Shown one piece after another: positions 21,600 to 34,100 of a stretch of 64,000 bases of DNA. Made by a program: the position numbers and the translations under genes. The number at the start of each line of letters is the position of its first letter. The stretch's first letter is position 1. Location of the stretch: NCBI RefSeq assembly GCF_001949145.1, contig NW_019091356.1, forward strand, positions 2,212,612 through 2,276,611, in the 5' to 3' direction. Source of the stretch: Acanthaster planci. Taxonomy: Eukaryota; Echinodermata; Asteroidea; Valvatida; Acanthasteridae. Under the pieces are notes generated by a model, which saw only the letters and a list, made by a program, of their open reading frames with translations, was not told the DNA's origin and made no database searches.

Positions 21600-22980
21600 A
21601 CCGGTTTTTGTCCGGAGGAGGAGACCGTCTTCGACAACAATCTCTTTCTGTGTCAGTAGCTCGTATGGCCGAGAGACAAATTGCACAGATCCCAAGCTAC
21701 CGTTTGAACCAACCCCGGATGTGGGAATTGAGAACTGAAATGATCGATTCGACGGTATCGACTACTTCAGTGGCCGAGTGATGTCCGGCTGTGGTTACTG
21801 GCAGCTCAAACAGTTCGCAGGAAACGTGAGCAAACACTTGACCTTCGCGCCAAGAGCACTCATGGTTGTAACGTGTTGACTGATGACGTCAGACACAAGA
21901 TGCTCTCTCCTTGACTTTCACAAACGTCAGAAGCAGCTATGACACTCGTTTTCTCTCTTGTGCTTATGTGTTATCGGAGGGAATTCTGCAAAATTATCTG
22001 TGGGACTTGGAACAAGTTGCTACGAGGACTAATTGGGCTAGTCAAATAATGGCAAGTCAACCCGTTTCCCGTGGAACTCTCAACAAGCTTGGGAGTGGGT
22101 TAAGAACGTAATCGATAGTCTCAGCTGCCTCTAGGGCCAAGCTGTTGCGCTTTTGTGTTGTGCTTTGGTTATTTGCACGACCAAATCAGTTCATTATTTG
22201 AAGTGGCCGAGATCGACCTGAATCGTTGCAAAAGTGGTCTTTCTGGTATCTTTCTGTATTTTTAGCCACTGGTAGAATCTGTTGCTAATGAATCAAAGAG
22301 AAGTTTAGATCCGAAAATTATTTTTTTAAATAGATTGAAAATTTTGATAATTGAGCATCTGAAAAAACAAACAGGCAAACAAACTAAGTAACAAAAACAC
22401 GACTCGGTCGCTGAATTATTGATGACAAATACATGTGAAAAGGGGAGCGTGCTTTCAACTGGTGAGATCCGATCGTTAGCGGTTAATTTTCACGAAATAT
22501 TCATTTGGGGTGTTCTGCTTTGTCTTGAGTGTTAAACATCGTTTCTATACGTTCTATACGTTTAAATTTAATTCTAACTTATGGTGTGGAAACTCGCTTC
22601 TCGAGTCGCAATTTATTTTGACATAACACTAGACTTCGTGGTAAAATGACGCGACTAGGACTTGTGAAAAATGCCTTCGTCTCTGAAATGGGAACAAGTT
22701 GTATCATGCTTATTTTCAAACTAAAGGAATGGTTCGATCTTTTGCAGTAAATTTCCCTCTCAATACGTTGCTTTTGAATGAGTTAAAATGATACATCTTA
22801 ATGGGTTAAAAATCAGGGCATGCCAAAACGGAGATAGACGAGACTGAAAAAAAATCTCCCAGATAAAATAATTATGTCACTTTTGACTGCCGCGTAATCA
22901 AAAGAGGGCGCTGTTAACTAACCTCATAATGATAAAGCTGAGCAGCGTAGCGCTAGCGTCGCACGCGTGCAACATAACAG
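21600..22980. other. Region upstream of gene C
   Basis: No gene seen. It would contain the gene C promoter, but no TATA box stands out near 21690. The rest is AT-rich without recognised repeats. Confidence 0.4.
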
Positions 22981-23333
22981 CACGTTATGCGTGTGTATAT
23001 ATCGTGAGGAGCTGTCAGATTGCCCGGGGGCCTGTTAAGTTGTAGCATATAGAGGACAAAAGCAAACTGATGAGTTGTTCGATGATTCACCATGCTGCAT
23101 TGTTGGTTTGTGGGGCAATTCCCGACACTTCGTTACGTAATCTGATTTTAATCATTTCCGCTGTGTGCCGTCTCTGGGGGAAAATTATAACAACAGTGTT
23201 GTCGTCCACATGCGTACGCCTGCACCCCGTGTGTTCTCACTGCAGTGGACCTAAGGCTGGAGTGAGCGACGGCCGCACCGTTCAAAGTTGTATTTCTGTT
23301 GTCTTTGTGGTCGTACCTTCGACAAAGATTTAG
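22981..23333 (+). promoter_or_regulatory. Candidate LHFPL2 promoter and 5' untranslated exon
   Basis: A TATATAT word near 22998 is followed by a GC-richer stretch that ends in an excellent plus-strand donor, TTTAG|GTAAGTTTG at 23333/23334. The first downstream plus-strand coding exon, LHFPL2 at 31158, has an untranslated start behind an acceptor at 31131-31132. The two could be joined by a 7.8-kb intron. This is inference from splice signals only. Confidence 0.3.
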
Positions 23334-23339
23334 GTAAGT

Positions 23340-26300
23340 TTGATTATGTATAACGTACGTTTATGTTTTCACATTATAACGACCACTATGCATGCAAACA
23401 TGGTGCTTCTCTGCAAAATTATTCTGGAAAGAAGGGACATCCCATCAAGAAAGACCCGAGATTTGTTTCCATGTTTTCTTCTGCACGGCTAAAACTTTAC
23501 TCTGTAAAGCAAGTTTTTTTTTCTTGTGGGATCAGAATGTACGTTCCTTGTGTTAACCCTTGTGTTTAAGAAAGCTCCCACCCTTTTTGAACATTGTTCC
23601 GCTGCCTCTGATGCCGGGCTAAATTGGTAAGATTTCAAAAATTGAGTGTTGTTGCACACTACACTGTACGTATTGGAATCAGGTGTGGACTGGTACATAC
23701 ATTATAGGCCTACGGCTCTCCGCTATTTTTATTTTTAATCCGCCCATTTACCACATGCTTCCCCCGTCGAACTGGAAAACAAAAATCAGTTAATAAAATT
23801 TGGACTTCCTTCAAGTAGGAGGCCTTCAATTAAAAGTGCGGTTTCACACGGGTCTCGCCATTTCTATGCCAACTGTAGTGTTTAATTGGCATAACTGACT
23901 GGTGCCTGGACTACATCGTATTCTTTGTCACCTTAAAAGACATGATTTTTCTCTCCTTATATTCCTCATTTGTGTGGATTTAAATTAAAGGGGCAGGTTA
24001 TTTCTATGTGCTGCATATTTTGCGATGTTGTATGTTATGTGGGTGACAAAATGCTTCCCAATTTTTGGCATCTGTGTGCAATTTAAGTTCGATTCAAATG
24101 TTGTCTTGCACTGTGTTCCAGAGATTGCAGGTGAAAATCCACTTCATTTATTCATTTTTTTCAGTTCATCTGAATAATTATTAACCAACTAACATAGTCT
24201 GTTTCCCTTTTTAGTTGAATAGGATGAAATGCTTTCCACAAAGCTGTGTACCATATCTTCAGGAATCAAATCTTTTTTTAATAGTCACAGAACGTTCCTT
24301 TAAGGGGTATCATATTTTCAGATGGGACTGCCCCTTTAAGCTCTAATTCCTTTGCTCCAGTCTCTCTCATCATTACCTCCACGTGTTGGCAGCTGGTGAA
24401 GCGGCTGACGCCGTGGTCGCGCGCCGCGCCAGTCGGCAAAGTGTGACTGAGTGTAATTGAAAAGTAACCCTGCCATTACTGGCCGGCCAAGGATGCAGCA
24501 GAAAAAGGAGCGAGAATGCATCTCTCAACAGATTCCATTTCAATTTTAGTAGGGGAAAAGAAGTCTAAGCTGGGGATGATACGATGAGATTTTATAAAAA
24601 TCCTCCGACTTAATGTCTCCGTGTGCATGACTTATGGTCAACTGATGAGAGGGGCCCACTGCATCTTTATAAATGAACGTAAATTTGGTTTGACATAATG
24701 CCCATCGTGGACTCACAGGGCTTTATGAAGGGGATTTATCAAGTCTTCGTGAACCACATTTGACATCATGGAGGTCAAAAACATTGATGACAGTGGAGCG
24801 ACTGAAAACCAGATTGTGCAAATTTGTTATTTTCTGTTATTTTACAGCTGCAAGGGAACAAATGTTTTGTTTCGTTAATTGGTAATGTTGTTAAATATTA
24901 ACTGACATTCCCCAAATTCCATGAGTTTAAACTGTATGTGTCCTTCATGGGTGTTGTATTACTGTATTAGGCAAATAAAATCTACTCTGGTTTATTTTTT
25001 CTGTAATTTATTTTTTTCTTGATAAGTACACTGTATTGTTTTAAGGTTCAGCTCACTGTACAAGTACATAGCACATTTAGGCCAACATGTTTTTCATTAA
25101 TTTTAATGAACAAGTGCATGGATTAGGGCCCTCCCACATTGCACAGAGCCACCACCCACATTAAGGTTCCTGCACTTTCTGTTCCACCCCTCCCCCAGAA
25201 GAGGACCACATTTTATTCCCATTCAGTTGGGCCATTTCAACAGGCCCAGGGGCTCCCTGCAGTGGTTTGTTGATTAATTACCAATCCAGGTCAGGTGTCA
25301 ATTAGCCAGAGACCAACTTGCCTGAGTGATTGATTGACTGATTAGAGCCCCCTGGTCTCATTATCCATCCTGGCCAGTCAGGTTGTTATCCTCTCAAACC
25401 TTGCCCAGTTTCTTATTAATTTGCTGATGAGTCTTGAGTTTCCCTTGATTAATAATCTATCCAAGACAATTGTGTCAGGCAAACCTGGAGATTGAAACAT
25501 TGGTTTAAATAACCCTGGACATTTGCATCAGTTATAGGAACAGTGGAAAAAAGGAATAACTGGTTTCTAGAATCTATATTTTTCAGAGAATTTGAATGAA
25601 AAGCTCAAGATCAAAATCATGAATTCCTCTGATGAAATAGCTGGGAAAAGACAAAGGTCAGATGAAATATATGCATATGTGGCTGAATCTAAGGGGGAAA
25701 ATATCATTTACTATTTAAGCGTTACTTTAAAATGTTAATTTTTCATTTTTTTTAAAGTTTGGGTTCCATTTTTTTGTGTTGCTGTCAATTATATTCTTGA
25801 CGGACAATATTCAGTATATTATTCTTCAACTGGTCAAATTGCAGATAAGATTTTCTGCGATTAAAGCTGTGTACATGTGTGAGTATTTTGAGCTTGGTTG
25901 AGAAGTAATTTTGGAATGGAAGCAACCGAGAGTTAATGAGATTGAGAACCGCTTTGTTTGGATAGAGAGTAGAGCAAACAGTGACCAAAAGAAAAAACAT
26001 GTCAGTGGAAAAGAAAAGGGTCTGCGGGTAGCTTGGAAGAGAGAGACATATTTTCCGTTAATTACAACGAATGCCAGGATGCCTGCCGTTTGCTCAGTCA
26101 TGAAAAGTCATTGCGTCTTCTCAAATTTCATCAGTAATTCGCCCCCATCCAAGCGGGCTAAAATGAAATTATTGGCAGCCAGTCAAGCAGAAGGTAGTTG
26201 GGAAGGGGGGAATTCAAAGCCAACAAATTCTCCCCCCCCCCCCAAAAAAAAATTTGCCTATACACAGAGACCCTTTCTCTCGCAACCATCTGCAAAAAAA

Positions 26301-29300
26301 TTTGATCATGAAACTGCTGGTCCGGCACTTTATTTGCTCAGTAGACGTGGCGAGAAGGGATGGCACCGGGGCACCAGAGGAAAAACAAATATTAACCTTT
26401 GTATTTCTTGCAGGGCAGGAAAAAAAATCACATGTGCAAGAAATTTTTGGCAATAGGTGGCCCAAATGTTGCCAGTGTAGCCAACAGTTAATTGTCTTGT
26501 TCGACCAGTGTTATCAAAGAAATGTTTGAGAACTTGCAATAAAACAGTGCAATTTAATTGCACGGGGTGGTAGGCTGTGGACACAAGCAGTGCACTGGAT
26601 GAGTCCATTCAGTCATAGGGGAGGCAGGTTTTTTGTGATAATTACAAGCTTTTGATTGGTTGGAGACTTCAATTGATCAGACAGGCATGGGAACTCAGTA
26701 GCACAGTGCACAGCTGAAGTGTGGAGATCACCTGCCATGGTACTAGATGTGTAGTCCCTTTATTGCCATTGGTACAACTGTAAAGCAAGGAAACAACAAC
26801 CTTAATGATTTCAAATTCTATAAATGTAAAAAAAAATGCATATATATTTAGAACTGGTATTGCCGTTGCAGATGCTGGAATTTTCTGTGTTGTACAGAAT
26901 TGAACATAGATCGACAACACACAGAGTTAGAGTTTGCATCGGAAGAGGTTATTGATATACATACATGTAAGTATATTGTTCTCATTTGTCATCAATAATA
27001 TCTGTCGTTGCTCTTTATTTGAATGAAATATTTGTGTGTGTTTTCTCCATGAGAACGAACACCCTTCATTTGACCTAAACAGTTGTAACTCTAAATGTCA
27101 TATATCTTGACATCTCGGTTCTGAAAATACGTGTGGGTTGATTTGCTGGTCATAAGTGGAAGCCTGATGCTCTGGATGGGAATGCGAGACTTTGTGAAAG
27201 TTTTCCAAGTCAAAGACTAATCCAAAGTCAGAGAAAATTTGGGGTAAGATTGATGGAACCAGAAGAACCTCCAGGGATCCTTGAACCTGGCACCAAAAAT
27301 GAAGTACTTGATCATTTTATTTAGTTACATGATTGGACTGATGAATTGTGGTTACAGTACACAAGTGTTTGTTTGACTTGTATTTTAGCTCCATGCCACA
27401 GGATGGCAGACCCTCTGTTCTGTTGGTGTTGGGGGTAGGATGGCAGGGAGAACATACATGTAAAAAGGGCCATTGAGATTTGAATTTTTAGGGCTACCTC
27501 CAGGTTTATTTCTTTCTGTACATATTTTTTTTCTTTGGACATTTTTTTTCTTTGGACACTGTGTGGAGTGAGGAGTCACAAACAGGGAAAGTCACTCACA
27601 TTGTTTCTTCTCTGCTTCAGAATTTTCTTGGAATCAGTTTTCAGATTTGTTTGTCTACTTGCGATCTGACATCCAGTACAGTAAGCTTCACTTGTATTTG
27701 TCCTTGTGCTGGGCTTTGGTCAGTGTGAAGGTTTGTGATTGTGAATGGTCGAAACCAATGTCACTGTTAGAAACCGTGTTTGTGCACCCTGAATCCAGGG
27801 CTGCACTGGTCAGTTGGCCCTTTGTGTTGTGTACATTGGACAAAGAAAGAATATGGCGTGTTCCATGGCCTAGATAGAATTATTTAAGCTTACCCTTTTT
27901 CCTTCATTTCGACACAAAAGTCCAGCTGAAGTTTGCCCTCTCGGCCTGCTGATTGTCAGATTTTTTAACAATTGCTTGCTCCAGTTCAGTGTGAAGTTGC
28001 TCTAATTCTAACAATCTAAGTATTTTGAAGGTTCGAATGAAGTTTCAGGGAAATTGGACACTTTTTGTCTGCTGCTGACTGAGGAAAAGGGTAAAAACGT
28101 ATTGCAAAAATGTGATCGTTTTTTTTTCTTTTTTTTGGCCAGGGGAGAGGGGAAAGGTTCATACCGACAGGAGGATGGCTTAAAAAGGCAAGATAAAGAT
28201 GTTTAAGGGAAAAATCCAATCCTTGAAACCTTAAAATTATGACAGAACACTTGATTAAGGTTTGTGAACATTAAAAGAAGTAGAAACTTGAGGATCAGTT
28301 AAAAATAAGTCAGCTAAGTACACGTAATTAAAAAACAAATCTATCAGAGCCCTCTCTTTCAGCAGTATATTGTAGGAGTGACTTTGATTTTTTCCGACAA
28401 AGTGGCTGTGCAAAACCATTTGAAAATATTTGAATTCTTTCGTCAAAGAATTAGTTGTTTGAGTTGATGCAGAGCTTCTCAAAGGAAGAGAGCGTTTTGT
28501 GAATTTATTCCGGCAAAGTGGTTTCAAGGATAATATTTGTTTATAAGGTTCTCCCTTTCCCCTTTGAGGCAGCCCGACAGATGTCAGTTGAAGTGTGTGT
28601 GTGTGTTTTTTTTTTTTTTGGTCGTTCACAACCCGGGAGATAGAGGCACAATGGAAGGCCTTCCAGGCATCAGATCCGATTAGGCGGATTAGCTGGACCG
28701 TACTGCTCTGAAATTAGCGGGATTAGTGCGGGACACGACCAATGGAGCAAGTGATATGACCAGGGGGATCGCATGTAGCTTGGCCATAAGCAAGGAAGAG
28801 ACGCCCGATCTCACAGCTGGCAGAACAAGGCCCCAGGGCCACTGTATAAAAATGTGTGTGGGTTTTTCAGAAATTGTGTATGAAATTTGCCCAAGGCCAG
28901 TGAGCAGGCAAACTCGCATCTTTCAAAAGTGCAGGAGGCACAAAAACCATCTCGTGGAGTGTTCGCTCACTCGGTGTAGGTTCACAAAGTTCAGTGGCAC
29001 CACTTCGGCCTGTTTCAGTGCCGATGTTCTTCTTGTAAGCAATGTTTTAGAAAGCCAAGGTGCTTGTGTTAATTGCATTTCAGTATGTAACAAGCTTGAT
29101 GAGATTTTCAGTCAGTCACGCCTGGTACAGAGGTCTTTCCGGCAAGTGTACTCCTGGGAGAAATGAGAACAAGTGTAGGGCTTGGAAAATGCAGAAATAT
29201 CACTGTCGGAAGTTTTCCTGTTCTGTGTTTGTCAACTTTCTGTCGTTTCATCAAAGACTTGTTTAAGCTATGTAGCACAACAATCGACAAAAAAGTTCTT

Positions 29301-31132
29301 GATGTGTCATTTTTTCCAAATATAAATCCCTCAAAGAAATAGACAGGATTTGGAAGATTGCTCTCTTAATGATAACCTTCTAACTGGAAATGCGACATAG
29401 CAGGATTCCAGTGACAAATCTCGTTACATCATTCGCAGACACGAAAATATTCAGGTTACATTGTCTTTGCGGGGTGTTTTTTGTCCTTGCAGTCTTGCAC
29501 ATATTTCCACTTACTGCCTTTGTAGCAGTTTGCCGTTTCCGGTTGAGTAACCACCCATGGTGCAAAATACTCTCGGGAGGTGGGGGAGCTAAAGCTCAGT
29601 AGATCATGGGTGATGATTGCTTTCTTCTCTTCCAGAATCCGAGTTTTGTGTTCAGTGTTTACCTAAATTCTCATGAAAGTAGACTCTAGAGATCTTTTGT
29701 TGGAAGGTATGCCCGCACTCTACGTGCCCAGGCCGCAATTTGGAGTTTTGATTTTGGATTTGCTCAGCAAGGATGACACGCTCTTTGTATTCCATTCAGT
29801 ACGGTTTTGTGCACTTTGGGGCCTGTGCCTGATTCGAATGCACTTTTCCTTGGCACAATTGTGCTTCTGGTTGAAGGACATCCGGTAAAGCGCCAGAAAC
29901 ATGCTCACAGACTGTAATTCACCTCGAAGGAGTGCTTTTTAGAGTGTTTTCAAAATCTGTCTCCCTGGAAGTTACCCTCCCACTGTTAAATTGGTTTAGT
30001 TTGAAGTGGGCGTCCCCTACTTTGACTGTAGGCATGTTTTGTTTCAAGTCTACATTTGTACCAAAATCTTCAAGAATAGACTTCCCCATTAATGCTGTGT
30101 GCTTTTGGAAGGTTTTGAAAGGTCTGACAATTCTATGGCAAAATGGCCAGTGCATAGCGGGGTTTAAATAAAAAAGAGATACAGTGTGTTGGAATGCTGA
30201 GTTCCACAGGCCAAAATGAGTCAGATTTTAACAAGTTTGTTCAGCTGTAATCTAAGATTTGTTTGTTTGATTGATTAATTTTACAATTTACATGTATTTA
30301 TCCCTGGCCAACACTTCCAGGTATAAATTTGGACTTGCCCAACCCTTCCAGGAAAATTTGCAAGCTCCATTCGTGTTCAGAAAAAAAAAATTACTATTTT
30401 CATAATACAGAAAAGATTAGACCATTCTATTTGAGTCAGATGGAAAGTCTGTATCTAGTTGACATCCTGTTCAGGGCATTACGTCAAATTTGGAAGCCTT
30501 CCAAGGGAGTGGGACCAATCAGAGCAAGAGTTGAGACAATGGGGCGTGACTCAGTGACACGCTCTACATCACCGTCACAGTAGATGTCTGCAGCTGGCTG
30601 GGGGGGGGAACTGGAAAGCCATTTTTTTTTTTCATTTTATAAAAATGATGCATTGAAGCCAAATTGAACCATTTTGTTGGTCCATGTTGTAATGTGTACA
30701 TACATATACATGTTTGTTTGGAGTTCTTTACTACTTTGTGGAATGATCATAATTTGTTGTATTACATGTAGGAAGTCTGTTCCAAGGTTTTTTGCTGCGG
30801 AACTGTAGATAGTAGTTGAGGGTTTTTGATTAAAGATTTACACAGTGGAAAACATTGTGTGGTAGAATTGTGTTTGTTGTGAAGTTGTTCAGATTGTGAG
30901 GAATTTTTATAATTTCTTGATGGTTGTTGATTTCATAGTGTCCCTTTTTTCCCCCTTCAAATTGCAGGAAAGAATGACTGGTGGATTTCTTGTCAAGTTT
31001 TCTGAAGCACAGCAAACTGCAATTGGATTCTTCAGGTTCTGACAAATCCAACATTTGAAAAAGGATTTGCTGGTGGAGAGGTGCATGTTCGTATATACAT
31101 TGCACTCAGAGCAACTCCAGAACCCTCCCCAG
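23340..31132. other. Non-coding region upstream of, or first intron of, LHFPL2
   Basis: Open frames are short and show no family resemblance. It includes a stretch rich in homeodomain-type words (25130-25500), an isolated AATAAA near 24975 and T/A homopolymers. No RNA gene recognised. Confidence 0.45.
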
Positions 31133-31157
31133 TGTGAGATTGCGAACCTAGTTAACT

Positions 31158-34100
31158 ATGGGTTACCTGATAGTGACGTTGCGTTCCATACTGTGGACTG
31201 TCGTCAGTATTGGCATTGTCGTAATGCACGTCTTTGCCGTCATCAACCCAGACTGGCTGCTGCGGGACGACAGGTCCCTCACAGCCACGCTCGTGTCGAC
31301 CACACCGGAGGATGCTCCATCGAACACAACAGGGTCGTCGCTGAGACCAGACTCGTATGTCTCCGTCACACAGAGCTCAGCCCACGGGCTGCTTACACTG
31401 TGCCGAGAGAGGTACTCGCCGGGCGGCGTCTTGCACTACGCGACTGGTGCAGCCCAGGAATGCACCTGGATCGCCAGTTTCTTTGACCTGCCGATTTGGC
31501 TGTGGATGTTGACTGTTGTTTTCTACTGTCTGGGTCTAGCCATTCTGGGGTTTATCGCCATTGTGTCAATCTTCACCTTCTGTTTTAGGAGCATCTGCAA
31601 GAAAAGCATCTTCACTGTGTCGGGACTCATACAAGCAATTGCAGGTGAGTGGTGATAAGCGATGCTGTACAGTGGTACTTATGCTCAAGTACCCATTGTT
31701 TGCTCATACTCCAACTTGTCAAAATATCCCCAACTGAAACCATTGGTAAGAGTAGGATCTGAGATATTTTTGAGAGAGAGAGGAGAAGCTGGCATTCTGA
31801 ACGAGATCACAGTCTTCAAGCAGCAAGCCGAGGTTTGCAACTTGCGACGTTTTTTTTTCAAGATATCATTTTTGATTTAAAAAAATATCAATATTGACCA
31901 GATCTGGGTTAACCATATGGACCGTTCCCCCTCATGTCCACACTTGCTGGTGCTTTATTTTTCTTGAACTCTGACTGGGTCATTTCATTTCCTTATAAAT
32001 ATGCAGCACTTGTATGAAACAGAAAGGAAAGCATTGTTTTGTGTTTTTGTTTTTATAATGAGGGGATACGCATGTACAAATAGATACATAGATTTACCCT
32101 AGTAGGAGCTTTTTCTTTTTGATATCTGCATTTCCAATGATAGTAGACGGTAATGGGTAAAACATCACTCCGGAATTCTCCAGAATTAATCATAAATTCG
32201 GATAAACTGCACAAAAACACCTCCAGGATAATCCCGGAGAGCAATGACCACCCGGTTAGTACACCCCCCCCCCACAAGATTAAACGAGTGGTAAACAGAA
32301 GATTTTCAAGGAAAATTGAGTTTATTTGCTGATGACTAATCAAAACATGTGTATCTGCTGGGAAGTTTGACACCCTCCATGTTAAAACCACTGTATAGGG
32401 AGTAGTACAGGAACTTTGCAATCATGGTACAATGAACATGTACATGTACATGTCCATGTACTTTGTGCATGCAGTGGAAGCTGTACAGTACATGTACATG
32501 TACATATGTCCATGTACATGTCCATGTCCATGTACTTTGTGGGTACATGCAGTGGAAGCTGTACAGTACATGTACATATGTACATGTACATTGTACATGT
32601 TTTGTACACACTTTACAAGCTGATGTGGGTGCGTAGTCCCGAGGAAATATGTGTGGGAAAATAATCTGAATTTTTTTTTTGGGGGGGGGTGTTTTTTCCC
32701 CACTGTTTGATTTGTGTTGACCCTTTGGTCTAGAGTGACCTCATCCCTTCTCGTTGAGTGTTTTCTCTGGCCGGGGGTGGAATTCGGCATTCTGTCACAA
32801 AAGTACAGTGTAAAAAAAGTTGTGGACCTCAGATGAGTTCAACTTGAAAAAAAAAGGGGACACTATTTCATTTGGGGTTTGACAAGGAGGCACCCGAAAG
32901 GGGATTTGTTGGCAATGTAAGCAGTTCAACCGACGTGCAGTAGTGTCTGTGGGCATGGCCTGTATGCAGTACGTAGGACAAACTTGTAGATTTTGGTCAG
33001 GCTGAAATTCTTTATCAGGCCATTGTACGCTACATGGGATTGAAATTTCCATGAAGAAAAAGTTGCTCAAAATCTTGCGCTTGAGAGGAAGGAAGGAGAG
33101 AACACACCAAAAAAAAAAAAAAAAAGCCAAGCGTATGTAGTTTCTCAGTATTGAAATAAGATTTACCAAATAGTGATTGCCCAATTTAAACTCATTGCCC
33201 AATTGAGACTCATCAAGCATCAGTTTGAGTGGCCTTTTTGTGATTGACAATAACATATCACCCCACAGGAAATTGGTCATACAAACTGTCTGCGGCTATA
33301 CAGTCTGCCAGTTTTCAATTTATAGATGGTCGTGAATTGACCTCCTGTTTCTCAGCAATTCCAGTGTCAAACCTTTGCAAATACGGTTCTTGAAACAATT
33401 TCACATAATCTTTGTGAAATCTTTGCGAAGATACCGACTTACCGAGACTGTTACCATTCCTTGCTCGGGGGGGGGGGATGATTGGATGGGAGGGAGAGAC
33501 AATGTCGGATTATAAAAGGTCAGATATGGTAAAAGCAATTTTTTTAAATGAATTTTTTGGTGCTTTTACGGTACTTCAAAATGTGTGCGTTCTCCCCACT
33601 AATAATAAGACCTGGAATGACATGCTTTGCACGCATGTCATGTGCATTTTTTCCTGTGGAAATCCAGTAAAGCATAGGGCTGTCCCGAATATCCGGAAAT
33701 TCGATCGAGTATCGAATATTTGAATATTATTTTCCGAATTCGAATATTCGAAGCAAAATTAATGAAAACGAAGGGAAAATTCTCTTTTGTTTTAAATGTG
33801 AAAAAATTGCACGATGGAGCCTTGGAGGCTTGCTTCAAGCAGACTCAAATGAAAAGCGACAGAAATCTTATAAAGATTGAAAAATTCATTTATGCATTAC
33901 AAAATTTTAAAGGACAAGAAGTATTGTTCATCACTAAATCTTGCTAAATCATGGCTGGAGATACCAGTACTCCCAGACACAAGAAGCTATTATTACAGTG
34001 ATTAAAATGTACAATGTTGTGCATTATTGCAAAGTTCTGATTTTGTATATGGATTGTTCATCAACAATCTGCCTGTCAGTTCGAACAAATATTCGGATAT

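Noticed and set aside
25911-26456. 181-codon plus-strand frame
   Set aside because: It is low-complexity and lysine-rich, crosses a C-run and A-run, and has no family resemblance or splice context.
28726-29166. 146-codon plus-strand frame
   Set aside because: No recognisable domain. Composition and cysteine scatter look random.
32336-32790. Long frames rich in Met-Tyr/His-Val/Cys-Thr repeats
   Set aside because: They are translations of the TACATG satellite and open in several frames on both strands.
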